In this document: one piece after another, positions 40,796 to 50,645 of the stretch | Layout of the letters: every line of letters begins with the position of its first letter | Numbering within the stretch: the first letter of the stretch is position 1 | Source of the DNA: Stenotrophomonas maltophilia | GTDB taxonomy: Bacteria; Pseudomonadota; Gammaproteobacteria; Xanthomonadales; Xanthomonadaceae | Assembly (NCBI GenBank): GCA_009912235.1 | Contig: WNDS01000001.1 | Coordinates: forward strand, 806,001-870,000 | Direction of reading: 5' to 3' | DNA: 64,000 nucleotides | Translations under genes and position numbers: made by a program | The notes under the pieces: model-generated | What the model was told of the DNA's origin: nothing | The model's input: the letters and a program-made list of their open reading frames with translations, nothing else | The model's database searches: none

Positions 40796-41054
40796 ATCCA
40801 AGCATGGCGTGGATCTACAAGAGCGGACGTGCGTGGCCCGGGTAATTCCGGATCACCCCGACCATCCACGCATGACGCGGATCCACAACAGCAGGCGTGC
40901 GGACCCCGGGTAATGCCGGATCGCCCCGACCATCCACGCATGGCGTGGAGCCACAACAGCAGCCGTGCGGGCCCCGGGTAATGCCGGCCGTTGGCCGGCA
41001 GCCCGACAGCACCGGATTGGCAAGCCCATCCACGCACGGCGCGAATCCACGAAA
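40796..41054. repeat. 68-bp tandem repeat with ATCCACGCATG hairpins
   Basis: Units start with ATCCA at 40796, 40864 and 40932, a regular 68-base spacing, with a degenerate fourth partial unit near 41028. Each unit has ATCCACGCATGGCGTGGAT-like dyads and a CCCGGGTAATGCCGG block. It fills the 341-base gap between araC and dnaJ; no gene is visible. Related units occur at 7816, 8154 and 48028. Confidence 0.7.
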
Positions 41055-41072
41055 AGACGCCTCCGAAAAACG

Positions 41073-41099
41073 AAAAACCCCCGACTGGCGGGGGCTTTC
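41073..41099 (-). terminator. Rho-independent terminator after dnaJ
   Basis: Minus-strand stem GCCCCCGCCAGTCGGGGG followed by TTTTTCG; it lies 25 bases past the dnaJ stop and ends the heat-shock transcript. Confidence 0.85.
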
Positions 41100-41123
41100 C
41101 GATCAATCACCTGCATGCACCGG

Positions 41124-42254
41124 TCAGGAGGTCATCCGGTCCCAGAAGCCCTTCACGCCGTCGATGAACGTCGCCGACTTCGGCGAATGCTTGCGCGCGT
41201 CCTCGCCGTTGAAGGTGGCTTCGAACTGCTCCAGCAGCTTGCGCTGGTCGCTGGTCAGGTTTACCGGGGTCTCCACCACCACGCGGCAGTACAGGTCGCC
41301 TTCGCTGCGGCTGCGCACCGAACGCACGCCCTTGCCGCGCAGGCGGAACAGCTTGCCGGTCTGGGTTTCGGCCGGAATGCGGATTTCCGCTTCGCCGCCC
41401 AGGGTCGCTACGCGCACGGTGTCGCCCAGTGCCGCCTGCGAGATGCGGATCGGCACTTCGCAGTGCAGGTCGTCGCCATCGCGCTGGAAGATGTGGTGCT
41501 CGCGCACGCGCACTTCCACGTACAGGTCGCCCGGCGGCGTCCCGGCCGGACCGGCTTCGCCTTCGCCCGACAGGCGGATGCGGTCGCCGGTATCCACGCC
41601 GGCCGGCACCTTCACCGACAGCACCTTGTCTTCCTCGACACGGCCATTGCCGTGGCAGGTTTTGCAGGGCTTGGCGATGATCTGGCCGCGGCCGCCACAG
41701 TTGTGGCAGGCCTGCTGCATGGCGAAGATCCCGCGCTGGATGCGTACCTGGCCACGGCCATGGCACACATTGCAGGTTTCAACCTTGCCGTCTTCCGAGC
41801 CACTGCCATCGCAGTCGCCGCATTCGGCCAGGGTCGGAATCTCGATGCGGCGCTCGACGCCGGCCGCCGCTTCTTCCAGGTCCAGCTCCATCACATAGCC
41901 GATGTCGGCACCGCGGCGGGCCTGGCGCGGACCACCGCCGCTACCGCCCCCGAAGATGTTGCCGAAGATGTCGCCGAAAATATCGTTCATGCCCGGGCCG
42001 CCAGGGCCGCCGCCGCCGCCCATGCCATGCTCGAAAGCAGCATGGCCGTGCGCGTCATACATGCAGCGCTTGTTGCCGTCGGACAGCGTTTCGTAGGCTT
42101 CCTTGCACTCCTTGAAGGAGGCTTCGGCCGCCGCATCACCCGGGTTGCGGTCCGGGTGGAATTTCATCGCGCAGCGACGGTAGGCCTTCTTCAGCTCTTC
42201 GTCGGTGGCGGTGCGGGCAACGCCCAGCACTTCGTAGTAGTCACGCTTGCTCAT
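41124..42254 (-). CDS. dnaJ: Chaperone DnaJ
   Basis: A 376-residue Hsp40 co-chaperone that stimulates DnaK ATPase. J domain with KFHPDRNPG near residue 33, a Gly-rich region (about 75-110), and four CxxCxGxG zinc repeats (first CGDCDGSG, last CKTCHGNG). The C-terminal substrate-binding domains follow. It is last in the hrcA-grpE-dnaK-dnaJ cluster; a 34-base hairpin lies between it and dnaK. Confidence 0.97.
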   Translation of the reverse strand: MSKRDYYEVLGVARTATDEELKKAYRRCAMKFHPDRNPGDAAAEASFKECKEAYETLSDGNKRCMYDAHGHAAFEHGMGGGGGPGGPGMNDIFGDIFGNIFGGGSGGGPRQARRGADIGYVMELDLEEAAAGVERRIEIPTLAECGDCDGSGSEDGKVETCNVCHGRGQVRIQRGIFAMQQACHNCGGRGQIIAKPCKTCHGNGRVEEDKVLSVKVPAGVDTGDRIRLSGEGEAGPAGTPPGDLYVEVRVREHHIFQRDGDDLHCEVPIRISQAALGDTVRVATLGGEAEIRIPAETQTGKLFRLRGKGVRSVRSRSEGDLYCRVVVETPVNLTSDQRKLLEQFEATFNGEDARKHSPKSATFIDGVKGFWDRMTS

Positions 42255-42365
42255 AGAGGGGATCGCATTCCGGAACGTCGGGATTCGTCAAAGCAGAAGA
42301 GCGGAACCACGTCCCCTCCTGCGTCGGGCGCCCCGACACGCCTGCGGCGGTCAGGACCCTGGTAC

Positions 42366-42399
42366 AACAACGGGACGCTGCTGCCAGCGTCCCGTGTTG
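42366..42399 (-). other. Hairpin between dnaK and dnaJ
   Basis: A ten-base perfect stem (CGGGACGCTG / CAGCGTCCCG) with a four-base loop directly after the dnaK stop and no T run. Likely an RNA-stability or partial-termination element that lowers dnaJ relative to dnaK. Confidence 0.5.
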
Positions 42400-42406
42400 G
42401 TCCGGA

Positions 42407-44332
42407 TCAGGACTTCTTGTCGTCCTTGACTTCGGTGAACTCGGCATCGAACACATCGTCGTGGGCCTTGCCGGCGTTGCCGGCGTCGGCACCCGGGGCG
42501 GCACCGCCCTGCTCGGCCGAGGCCGCCGCGAACAGCGACTGGCCGGCTTCTTCCAGCGCCTTCGACTTGGCTTCGATCTGTGCCTTGTCGTCACCCTTCA
42601 TGGCGGTTTCCAGGTCGGCCAGTGCCGCCTCGACCTTGCCGATGACATCGCCGCCCACCTTGCTGCCGTGCTCGGTGATGGCGCTGCGGGTGCCGTGGAT
42701 CAGGGCGTCGGCCTGGTTGCGGGCCTGCACCAGTTCCTGGAACTTCTTGTCTTCTTCGCGGTTGGCTTCCGCGTCGGCGACCATGCGTGCGATCTCTTCC
42801 TCGGACAGGCCCGAACCGGCCTTGATCTCGACCTTCTGTTCCTTGTTGGTCTTCTTGTCCTTGGCCGACACGTGCAGGATGCCGTTGGCGTCGATGTCGA
42901 AGGACACCTCCACCTGCGGCAGGCCGCGCGGGGCCGGCTCGATGCCGGACAGGTCGAACTTGGCCAGCGACTTGTTGAAGCGGGCCTGCTCGCGCTCACC
43001 CTGCAGCACGTGCACGGTCACGGCCGACTGGTTGTCTTCGGCGGTGGAGAACACCTGCGACGCCTTGGTCGGGATGGTGGTGTTCTTCTCGATGATCTTG
43101 GTGAACACGCCACCCATGGTCTCGATGCCCAGCGACAGTGGGGTCACGTCCAGCAGCAGCACGTCCTTGACGTCGCCGCCCAGCACGCCGCCCTGGATCG
43201 CCGCACCCAGTGCCACGGCTTCGTCCGGGTTGACGTCCTTGCGCGGTTCCTTGCCGAAGAACTCGATCACCGCCTGCTGCACCTTCGGCATGCGGGTCTG
43301 GCCGCCGACCAGGATCACTTCGCTGATGTCGCTCGAACGCAGGCCGGCATCATTCAGGGCGACGCGGCACGGCTCGATCGACTTCTTGATCAGGTCTTCC
43401 ACCAGCGCTTCCAGCTTGGCGCGGGTCAGCTTGATGTTCAGGTGCTTCGGACCCGAGGCGTCAGCGGTGACGTACGGCAGGTTCACTTCGGTCTGCTGGG
43501 CGCTGGACAGCTCGATCTTGGCGCGCTCGGCGGCGTCCTTCAGGCGCTGCAGGGCCAGCGGATCCTTGCGCAGGTCGATGCCCTGGTCCTTATTGAACTC
43601 TTCAACCAGGTACTCGATGACGCGGTTGTCGAAATCTTCGCCGCCCAGGAAGGTGTCGCCGTTGGTGGCCAGCACTTCGAACTGCTTCTCACCGTCGACG
43701 TTGGCGATTTCGATCACCGAGACGTCGAAGGTGCCGCCGCCCAGGTCGTACACCACGATCTTGCGATCCTTGTTGTCGCCCTTGTCCAGGCCATAGGCCA
43801 GCGCGGCCGCGGTCGGCTCGTTGATGATGCGCTTGACGTCCAGGCCGGCGATGCGGCCGGCGTCCTTGGTCGCCTGGCGCTGGCTGTCGTTGAAGTAGGC
43901 CGGCACGGTGATGACCGCTTCGGTGACCTTCTCACCGAGGAAGTCCTCGGCGGTCTTCTTCATCTTCTCCAGCACCTTGGCCGAGATTTCCTGCGGCGCC
44001 ATCTTCTTGGTGTCGCTGGTGGACACCCAGGCGTCGCCATTGTCATGGGCCAGGATGCCATACGGGACGTGGGCGATGTCCTTCTGCACTTCGGCGTCGG
44101 TGAACTTGCGGCCGATCAGGCGCTTCACCGCGTAGAAGGTGTTCTTCGGGTTGGTCACGGCCTGGCGCTTGGCCGAGGCACCGACCAGCACTTCGCCGTC
44201 CTTGGTGTAGGCGACGATCGACGGGGTGGTGCGGTCGCCTTCCGAGTTTTCGATGACGCGGGCCTTGCCGCCGTCCATGATCGCCACGCACGAGTTGGTG
44301 GTGCCGAGGTCGATACCAATGATCTTGCCCAT
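42407..44332 (-). CDS. dnaK: Chaperone DnaK (Hsp70)
   Basis: A 641-residue Hsp70. The ATPase domain starts [12 protein letters not shown], with [17 protein letters not shown] and [10 protein letters not shown]. The substrate-binding domain follows from [17 protein letters not shown], and the C-terminus ends in [14 protein letters not shown] 44332 has an AGGAG upstream. A heat-shock promoter-like sequence lies about 57-85 bases upstream, so dnaK can be expressed independently of grpE. Confidence 0.98.
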   Translation of the reverse strand: MGKIIGIDLGTTNSCVAIMDGGKARVIENSEGDRTTPSIVAYTKDGEVLVGASAKRQAVTNPKNTFYAVKRLIGRKFTDAEVQKDIAHVPYGILAHDNGDAWVSTSDTKKMAPQEISAKVLEKMKKTAEDFLGEKVTEAVITVPAYFNDSQRQATKDAGRIAGLDVKRIINEPTAAALAYGLDKGDNKDRKIVVYDLGGGTFDVSVIEIANVDGEKQFEVLATNGDTFLGGEDFDNRVIEYLVEEFNKDQGIDLRKDPLALQRLKDAAERAKIELSSAQQTEVNLPYVTADASGPKHLNIKLTRAKLEALVEDLIKKSIEPCRVALNDAGLRSSDISEVILVGGQTRMPKVQQAVIEFFGKEPRKDVNPDEAVALGAAIQGGVLGGDVKDVLLLDVTPLSLGIETMGGVFTKIIEKNTTIPTKASQVFSTAEDNQSAVTVHVLQGEREQARFNKSLAKFDLSGIEPAPRGLPQVEVSFDIDANGILHVSAKDKKTNKEQKVEIKAGSGLSEEEIARMVADAEANREEDKKFQELVQARNQADALIHGTRSAITEHGSKVGGDVIGKVEAALADLETAMKGDDKAQIEAKSKALEEAGQSLFAAASAEQGGAAPGADAGNAGKAHDDVFDAEFTEVKDDKKS

Positions 44333-44388
44333 GGGGGACTCCTGAAAATGTTCGGTCAATCCGGCCGGTCGGCCGGTGGATGAATGGG

Positions 44389-44417
44389 ATGTGGGGGAGG
44401 CTCGTGGAACATTCAAG
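44389..44417 (-). promoter_or_regulatory. Heat-shock (sigma-32-type) promoter of dnaK
   Basis: On the minus strand CTTGAAT, a 15-base spacer, then CCCACAT. This is a close match to the sigma-32 pattern CTTGAAA / CCCATNT. It lies upstream of the dnaK ATG and downstream of grpE. Confidence 0.65.
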
Positions 44418-44452
44418 CCATCACCCGAACGCTGTGTGCAACCGTTGAAGGT

Positions 44453-44543
44453 TCGCCGGGCATGGCCCGGCGCCGCCGGTCCACGCGGGACCCGGCGAGG
44501 CCGATCCGGTCCGGGCGGGTAGCGCCGGGCCATGCCCGGCGGC
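44453..44543. repeat. SMAG pair between grpE and dnaK
   Basis: A CGCCGGGCATGGCCCGGCGC palindrome (about 44453-44472) and a GTAG-headed copy at 44519-44543. They separate grpE from the dnaK promoter and probably end the hrcA-grpE transcript. Confidence 0.65.
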
Positions 44544-44569
44544 CGTCCCCCCCCGGAACGGCCGGTCGG

Positions 44570-45082
44570 TCAGTCGGCGACCACCACCACCAGCGCCGGC
44601 CGCAGCAGGCGCTCGTTCAGCAGGTAGCCCTTCTGGAACACGGTCACCACGCTGCCGGGAGCGGCGCCCGGGGCCGGCATCTGGCTGATGGCCTGGTGGT
44701 GTTCCGGGTTGAAGGCCTGGCCGGTCGGGTCCAGCAGGACCAGGCCGTTGTCGGCGGCGACCTTCAGCAGCTGCTTGTAGGTCATTTCCAGCCCCTCGCG
44801 CAGCGGGTTGGCGTCGTCGCCAGCGGCCTTCAGGCCGGCATCCAGGCTGTCGAACACCGGCAGCAGCTCGCCCAGCAGCTTCTCGTTGGCGAACTTGCGG
44901 GCCCGGTCGATGTCGCGGGCCACGCGCTTGCGCTGGTTCTCCAGGTCGGCCCGTTCGCGCAGCGCGTCGGCCTTGACCTGCTCCACCTCGGCGCGCAGGC
45001 GCTCGAGTTCATCGTTGACGCCATCGGCGGCGGCCGCAGCCGCGCCCTGCTGGGAATCGAAATCTGGATGTTCTTGGTTCAT
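44570..45082 (-). CDS. grpE: Nucleotide exchange factor GrpE
   Basis: A 170-residue DnaK nucleotide exchange factor. A long helical head (residues 20-80, with [20 protein letters not shown]) and the conserved [21 protein letters not shown] and the C-terminal beta domain ([28 protein letters not shown]). ATG 45082 opens MNQEHPDF. It is followed by dnaK after a repeat-containing gap. Confidence 0.96.
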   Translation of the reverse strand: MNQEHPDFDSQQGAAAAAADGVNDELERLRAEVEQVKADALRERADLENQRKRVARDIDRARKFANEKLLGELLPVFDSLDAGLKAAGDDANPLREGLEMTYKQLLKVAADNGLVLLDPTGQAFNPEHHQAISQMPAPGAAPGSVVTVFQKGYLLNERLLRPALVVVVAD

Positions 45083-45145
45083 GTCTGGGTCCCTGGCGGT
45101 CACTCTCCGCCTCCACCCACCCTAGTGTGGGCGGGATGCTGCGTT

Positions 45146-46211
45146 TCAAGCGTCCATTGTCCCGGAACCGCGACCTGTGGGCGCAAATGCCGCCCCGAGG
45201 GCGTCGGCGGTGGACTGTACCAGCGGGATCATGCGGTCATAGGCCATCCGTTTGGGCCCGATCACCCCCAGCACGCCCAGCACCTGGCCGTTGGCGGTAT
45301 ACGGTGCGGTCACCAGCGAGACCCCCTGCAGCGGCACCACCCCGGTCTCTTCGCCGATGAAGATGCGCACGCCCGGGGCCTGGATGGTGCGCTCCAGCAG
45401 CTGCAGGATCTCGCGCTTGCTGGAGAACAGCTCGAACAGTTCGCGCAGGCGCTCCAGGTCGGACAGGTCCTGCACGCCCATCAGGCGGGTCTGGCCGGCC
45501 ACCAGCATGTCGTCGGCCGGTGGCTGCAGGGCCTGCTCGGCCAGCTCGATGCTGTGCGCCAGCAGCTGTTCCAGCTCCGAGCGCGCATCGCGCAGCTCCA
45601 GCAGCAGGCGGGTGCGGATCTCGGCCAGCGGCAGCCCGGCGAAATGGGCATTGAGGTAGTTGGCCACCCGCTCCAGCTCGCCCGGGTCGAAGCCGCGCCG
45701 GGTCTCGATCACCCGGTTCTGCACCTCGTTGTCGGCAAACACCAGGATGGCCAGCACCCGGCGCCCGTCCAGTGCCACGAAATCGATCTGGCGGAAGGCG
45801 AACTGCTCGCGGCGCGGTGCGCTGACCACGCCGACGAAGTGGCTCATCGCCGAAAGCAGCTCGGAGGCACTGCCGAGCAGGGCCCGGGTGCTGCCACCGC
45901 CGGCCAGTTCCTGTCGCAGCCGGGCCAGCTCGCCCTCGCCCGGCGGCTGCATCTGCAGCAGGCTGTCGACGAACATGCGGTAGCCGTGCGCGGTCGGCAC
46001 GCGGCCGGCCGAGGTGTGCGGCGACGCCAGCAGCCCCAGGTCTTCCAGGTCGCCCAGGATGTTGCGGATGGTGGCCGGGCTGACATCCAGCCCGGCCACG
46101 CGGGCCAGCGTCTGCGAGCCGACCGGCTCGCCGTCCTGGATGTAGCGCGCGATCAGCGTGCGCAGCAGGTGGCGCGCGCGGGGGGGGCAGCGGGTCGGAG
46201 GAACCGTGCAT
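45146..46211 (-). pseudogene. hrcA: Heat-inducible repressor HrcA, frame broken in a G run
   Basis: HrcA represses heat-shock operons by binding CIRCE DNA. The N-terminal winged helix (SQTLARVAGLDVSPATIRN) and the C-terminal dimer/inserted domains (ETGVVPLQGVSLVTAPYT) are conserved. The usual start MHGSSDPLP (ATG 46211) is in a different frame from the body: the run 46180-46187 has eight Gs where seven join DPLPP to RARHLLRTLIARYIQ. Repair gives 354 residues, normal length. Probable sequencing error. No CIRCE inverted repeat (TTAGCACTC-type) is visible upstream of hrcA, grpE or dnaK. Confidence 0.85.
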
Positions 46212-46240
46212 GGAATCAGCCTGTGAGACACAGGCACTAG

Positions 46241-46267
46241 ATAATGGCGCGACCCGACCTTGGCAAG
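46241..46267 (-). promoter_or_regulatory. Heat-shock (sigma-32-type) promoter of hrcA
   Basis: Minus strand CTTGCCA, 13-base spacer, CCATTAT, ending 30 bases upstream of the hrcA ATG and divergent to recN. It resembles the promoter seen upstream of dnaK. Confidence 0.5.
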
Positions 46268-46325
46268 TCATTGGAGCGGCCGCGCGCGCATGCTAGCCTT
46301 GCGCGGCTTGCCAGACCCCCTACCC

Positions 46326-47987
46326 ATGCTCAGACATCTCTCCATCAAGGATTTCGCCGTCGTCCGCGCCACCGAACTGGAGTTCGGGCCGGGCATGACC
46401 GTTGTTTCCGGTGAAACCGGCGCGGGCAAGTCGCTGATGGTCGACGCCCTCGGCTTCCTGTCCGGCCTGCGCGCCGACAGCGGCGTGGTCCGCCACGGCG
46501 CCGCGCGCGCCGAGCTGTCGGCCGAGTTCGCCCTGGACGCGCTGGCCGGCGCGCGCCGCTGGCTGGCCGAGAACGCGCTGGACGATGACGACCAGTGCCA
46601 GCTGCGCCGGGTCATCCGCGCCGACGGCGGCTCGCGCTCGTGGATCAACGGCCGCCCGGTCACCCTCACCCAGCTGGGTGAACTGGCCGCCTTCCTGGTC
46701 GAGATCCACGGCCAGCACGAGCAGCAGGCGCTGCTGTCGCGCCCCTCGCAGATGGGCCTGCTGGACGCCTATGCCCGCAACGAGGACGAGCGCCGCCAGG
46801 TGCGCCGCGCCGCCGCCGCCTGGCAGGCCCTGGTCGACGAATCGCAGGCGCTGTCGCAGCAGGGCGATGTGTCCGACCGGATCGGCTTCCTCGAACACCA
46901 GCTGCGCGAACTGGACCGCGAAGACCTGGAACCCGAATCGATTGTCGCGCTGGGTGCCAGCCACCGTCGCCAGGCCCACGCCAGCGCCCTGTTGAGCGCC
47001 TGCCAGGCGGCCAGCAACCAGCTCAACGGCGAGGATGGCAGCTCGGCGCTGGACCTGCTGCAGCAGGTGCGCTACGAACTGTCGCGCCTGATCGAACACG
47101 ACCCGCGCCTGGGCGAGGTGGACGGCCTGATCGAGAACGCCTCGATCCAGCTGCACGAAGCCCTGTCGCTGCTGGACCGCGTGCACGACGACCTGGACGC
47201 CGACCCGGAGCAGTTCGAGGAGAACGAGCGCCGCCTCGGCCGCCTGCACGATCTGGCCCGCAAGCACCGCGTGCCGATGGATGAACTGGGCGCGCAGCGC
47301 GAGCGCATGCACGCCGAGGTGGAGCAGCTGCGTGGCGCCGACGAGCGGCTGCAGCGCCTGGCCGGCGAGATCGACAAGGCCGCTGCCGCCTGGCGCGTGC
47401 AGGCCGAGGTGCTCAGCGCCAGCCGCCGCACCGCAGCCGCCGAACTGTCGGCCACCACCACCGGCATCATTGCCGAGCTGGGCATGGGCGGCGGCCAGTT
47501 CCTGATCGTGCTGGAGCCGCAGGACGACGGCAAGCCTGACCCGCAGGGCGCCGAGCGCGTGGAGTTCCTGGTGGCGGCCAACGCCGGCCAGCCGCCGCGG
47601 GCACTGCGCAAGGTCGCCTCCGGCGGTGAACTGTCACGCATCTCGCTGGCCATCGAAGTGGCCGCGCTGGACCTGGATGCGGTGCCAACCATGGTGTTCG
47701 ACGAAGTCGATTCGGGAATCGGCGGCGCGGTGGCCGACATCGTCGGCCAGAAGCTGCGCGCCCTAGGCGAGAAGTGGCAAGTGCTGTGCGTGACCCACCT
47801 GCCGCAGGTCGCCTCCAAGGGCCACGCCCATTACCGGGTCAGCAAGGCACCGGTGGACGGCATGACCCAGAGCGCGGTGGAAAAGCTGGACACCCGGGCG
47901 CGCGAGGAAGAGCTGGCGCGCATGCTGGGCGGCGTGGAAGTCAGCAAGGAAGCACGCGCGGCGGCGCGCAAGCTGCTGCAGGTCTGA
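46326..47987 (+). CDS. recN: DNA repair protein RecN
   Basis: A 553-residue SMC-like ATPase that acts early in double-strand-break repair. Walker A GETGAGKS at residues 29-36, VEIHGQHEQQALL, long coiled coils in the middle (about 150-370), then the signature VASGGELSRISLAIE and Walker B TMVFDEVDSGIGG. No obvious LexA box is visible in the short divergent gap to hrcA. The start ATG 46326 opens the conserved MLRHLSIKDFAVV. Confidence 0.95.
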   Translation: MLRHLSIKDFAVVRATELEFGPGMTVVSGETGAGKSLMVDALGFLSGLRADSGVVRHGAARAELSAEFALDALAGARRWLAENALDDDDQCQLRRVIRADGGSRSWINGRPVTLTQLGELAAFLVEIHGQHEQQALLSRPSQMGLLDAYARNEDERRQVRRAAAAWQALVDESQALSQQGDVSDRIGFLEHQLRELDREDLEPESIVALGASHRRQAHASALLSACQAASNQLNGEDGSSALDLLQQVRYELSRLIEHDPRLGEVDGLIENASIQLHEALSLLDRVHDDLDADPEQFEENERRLGRLHDLARKHRVPMDELGAQRERMHAEVEQLRGADERLQRLAGEIDKAAAAWRVQAEVLSASRRTAAAELSATTTGIIAELGMGGGQFLIVLEPQDDGKPDPQGAERVEFLVAANAGQPPRALRKVASGGELSRISLAIEVAALDLDAVPTMVFDEVDSGIGGAVADIVGQKLRALGEKWQVLCVTHLPQVASKGHAHYRVSKAPVDGMTQSAVEKLDTRAREEELARMLGGVEVSKEARAAARKLLQV

Positions 47988-48075
47988 CCCCGGCGCACCC
48001 GCCGGGGGCGCGTGATCGCATGCCTCCATCCACGCATGGCGTGGATCTACAAGAGCGGCGACCGGCAGCGGCCCG

Positions 48076-48213
48076 GTAGTGCCGGCCGTTGGCCGGCAAC
48101 CAAGCCAACGCCCGCGATCGCCTCCGCAGGGTAGTGCCGGCCGTTGGCCGGCAACCAAGCCAACGCCCGCGATCACCTCCGCAGGGTAGTGCCGGCCGTT
48201 GGCCGGCAACCAC
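48076..48213. repeat. 55-bp tandem SMAG repeats
   Basis: Three GTAG-headed GTGCCGGCCGTTGGCCGGCA palindromes start at 48076, 48131 and 48186, exactly 55 bases apart, joined by a conserved CAAGCCAACGCCCGCGATC spacer. An ATCCACGCATGGCGTGGAT hairpin precedes them at 48028-48046. They lie between the convergent recN and LysR genes. Confidence 0.75.
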
Positions 48214-48237
48214 GCCAATGCCGCGATCGCACGCGTA

Positions 48238-49116
48238 TCACCCCAGCGACCGGGCCAGGTCCACGTGCGCCACCAGGAAATCCAGGAACGCCCGCACCCG
48301 CAGCGGCAGGTAACCGCCCTGCCCTAGGAACACCGCGTGCACCTCTTCCAGGTCACCCGGGTTGGCGTCCTCCAGCACCGGCAGCAGGCGCCCGGCGGCA
48401 AGCTCGGCCTGCACCTGGAACGCGGACAGCCGCGCCAGGCCCAGCACACCCAGCACCAGCTGCAGCAATGCATCGCCGTTGCTGGCGCGCAGGTTGCCGG
48501 TCGCCGGCACCCGTTGCTCCTGGCCCTGCTGCAGCAGCGGCCAGCCCTGCAGCGCCCGCGCATGGCCGATATCCAGCCGGTTGTGGCCCAGCAGCTCCTC
48601 GGCGTTGCGCGGCAGCCCATGGCGCGCGGCATAGGCCGGGGCCGCCACGATCATCATCCGCGTCGCCCCCAGTCGCCGCGCCACCAGGCTGGAGCTCTTC
48701 AGCGGGCCGGCGCGCACGGCTACGTCGGTGCGCTGTTCGAGCAGGTCGATCACCTCGTCATTCAAGGAAAGATCCACCCGCACCTGCGGGTGCTGGGCCA
48801 GGAACGCCGGCAGCAGAGGCAGCAGGAAATGGCACCCGAACGGCACGTTGGCATTGACCCGCAGGCGGCCCTGCGGGGTCACCTGGGCACTGGCGCAGCG
48901 CTCGGCCTCATCCAGGTCGGCCAGCACCCGCAGCCCGAGTTCGTAGAAGGCACAGCCTTCCGGGGTCAGCTGCAGCTGCCGGGTGGAACGCTGCAGCAGC
49001 CGCGTGCCCAGCCGCTGTTCCAGCCGCGCCACCAGCTTGCTGACCGCCGACGGTGACAGGTCAAGCGCGCGGGCGGCGGCCGAGAAGCCCCCGGTCTCGA
49101 TCACCCGCACGAACAC
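48238..49116 (-). CDS. LysR-family regulator, start frame probably broken
   Basis: About 292 residues in the open frame: helix-turn-helix (GGFSAAARALDLSPSAVSKL) and a LysR substrate-binding domain. The GTG at 49116 cuts off the first residues of the usual start. Upstream the text reads as MTDINRSGELEVFVRV if one C is removed from the three-C stretch (plus-strand GGG at 49144-49146), with a GTG at 49150. Repair gives 303 residues. It is divergent to the SGNH hydrolase gene and may regulate it. Confidence 0.8.
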   Translation of the reverse strand: MFVRVIETGGFSAAARALDLSPSAVSKLVARLEQRLGTRLLQRSTRQLQLTPEGCAFYELGLRVLADLDEAERCASAQVTPQGRLRVNANVPFGCHFLLPLLPAFLAQHPQVRVDLSLNDEVIDLLEQRTDVAVRAGPLKSSSLVARRLGATRMMIVAAPAYAARHGLPRNAEELLGHNRLDIGHARALQGWPLLQQGQEQRVPATGNLRASNGDALLQLVLGVLGLARLSAFQVQAELAAGRLLPVLEDANPGDLEEVHAVFLGQGGYLPLRVRAFLDFLVAHVDLARSLG

Positions 49117-49252
49117 TTCCAGTTCGCCGGATCGGTTGATGTCGGGTCACGCCATTGCAGTGAATCCAGTTCATAGATGATTGTCCATCTGCAGTCTAGT
49201 TCACAGATGGGGCCGGAATCACCATAGCGCTCCCTCTTGCCGGGATTGTCCG

Positions 49253-50528
49253 ATGAAACGCCTCCGCCCGATTGCCAGCGCCAGCCTGCTCGCCCTCGCT
49301 CCTGTCAGTATCGCCACCGCCACCGCCAGCGACGCCCCGCCCAGCCATTGGATCGCAAGCTGGCAGGCCAGCCCACAAGTGGTGTGGGGGCGTGATTTGC
49401 TGTTCCCGACCCTGGTGCCTGGGCAACTACAGGACCAGACCTTCCGCCAGACCGCGCGCCTCAGCCTGGGCGGGCCGCGCCTGCGGGTGCGGCTGAGCAA
49501 CGTGTACGGCACGCAGCCATTGACCATCGGCGCGGCCAGCGTGGCCGCGCAGGCCGGTGCGCCCCCGCTGGCGCTGAGCTTTGATGGCCGGCCAGGCGTG
49601 CGCATCGGGCCCGGCCAGCAGCGGCTGAGCGACCCGCTGGCGTTGGCCACGCAGGATCTGCAGACCCTGCAGGTCAGCATTTACCTGCCGCAGCCCACGC
49701 CACTGCAGGATTTTCACTGGGAAGGCCGACAGACCAGTTGGATCGCACCCGGCGACCAGAGCCGGGCGGCGGGGCTGAAGGACGCAGCGGCCACCACGGC
49801 CCGCCTGTTCCTGACCGGTATCGAGGTGGACGCACCGGCCAGCGCGCGCAGCGTGGTGGTCATCGGCGATTCCATCACCGATGGCGCCAGCGCCAGCCTG
49901 GACCAGGACCAGCGCTGGACCGACCACCTGGCCGTTCGTCTGGCCCCGCACGGCATGGCGGTGGCCAACGCCGGCATCTCCGGGGGGGCGCCTGCTACGT
50001 GATGGCATGGGTGAAGCCGGCATCTCCCGCTTCCAGCGCGACGTGATTGACCAGCCCGGCGTGGCCAACGTGATCGTGTTGATCGGCATCAACGACATCA
50101 GCTGGCCGGGCACGGCGTTCGCCCGCGACGAACCCCGCCCCACCCTGGCCGAGCTGCAGGCCGGTTATCGGGCACTGGCCCAGCAGGCCCATGCCTGCGG
50201 CGTGCGCATCCTCGGCGCGACCTTGCCGCCCTTTGCCGGCGCCCTGTCCGGCACGCCGCTGGCCGACTATTACGCCGAGGACAAGGAGGCAATGCGCCGG
50301 CAGCTCAACGCTTGGCTGCGCACGGACAGCCCGTTCGACGCGGTGATCGACCTCGACGCGGCCCTGCGCGATCCGACCGATCCGTCGCGGATGGCCGCAG
50401 CCTTTGATTCGGGTGACCATTTGCACCCCGGCGATGCCGGCAACCGGGCCATGGCCGAGGCGGTGGACCTGGACGCGCTGCTGGGAGGCCAGGGGTCAGA
50501 GCCCTTTTCCGTGGAAAAAGGGATCTGA
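49253..50528 (+). pseudogene. Secreted SGNH/GDSL hydrolase, frame broken in a G run
   Basis: An esterase-type SGNH hydrolase. It has a signal peptide (about 1-24), an N-terminal beta domain (residues 30-190), the nucleophile block VVVIGDSITDGA, the Gly/Asn block (NVIVLIGINDIS) and the catalytic Asp/His block (DHLHPGDAGN). The frame changes in the seven-G run 49982-49988; six Gs join NAGISGG to RLLRDGMGEAG. Repair gives about 424 residues. The last residues (GSEPFSVEKGI) and the stop are encoded by a palindromic repeat at 50492-50588, so the natural C-terminus has been replaced or extended. Confidence 0.8.
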
Positions 50529-50588
50529 CCTCCACCAGGTCGGCCGGGGTCGGATCCCTTTGCGCCGGCAAAGGGCTCTGATCCCGAC
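50492..50588. repeat. Paired hairpin repeat GGTCAGAGCCCTTTTCC type
   Basis: Two similar hairpins: GGGTCAGAGCCCTTTTCC...GGAAAAAGGGATCTGACC (50493-50530) and GGTCGGATCCCTTTGC...GCAAAGGGCTCTGATCCC (about 50547-50584). The second is approximately the reverse of the first. It supplies the stop codon of the SGNH hydrolase. Confidence 0.75.
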
Positions 50589-50592
50589 AACG

Positions 50593-50620
50593 AAAAACCC
50601 CGGGCAGGCCCGGGGTTTCT
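50593..50620 (-). terminator. Rho-independent terminator after fur
   Basis: Minus-strand stem AACCCCGGGCCTGCCCGGGGTT with TTTT after it, 26 bases past the fur stop. Confidence 0.85.
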
Positions 50621-50645
50621 CTACTGCAGCGGCGGCGCGGGCGCC

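Noticed and set aside
40796..41054. Possible CRISPR array
   Set aside because: Units are 68-base direct repeats with conserved spacers throughout, not short repeats with unique spacers. No cas genes are present.
48076..48213. Possible CRISPR array
   Set aside because: Spacers between the GTAG palindromes are identical, which is the reverse of CRISPR.
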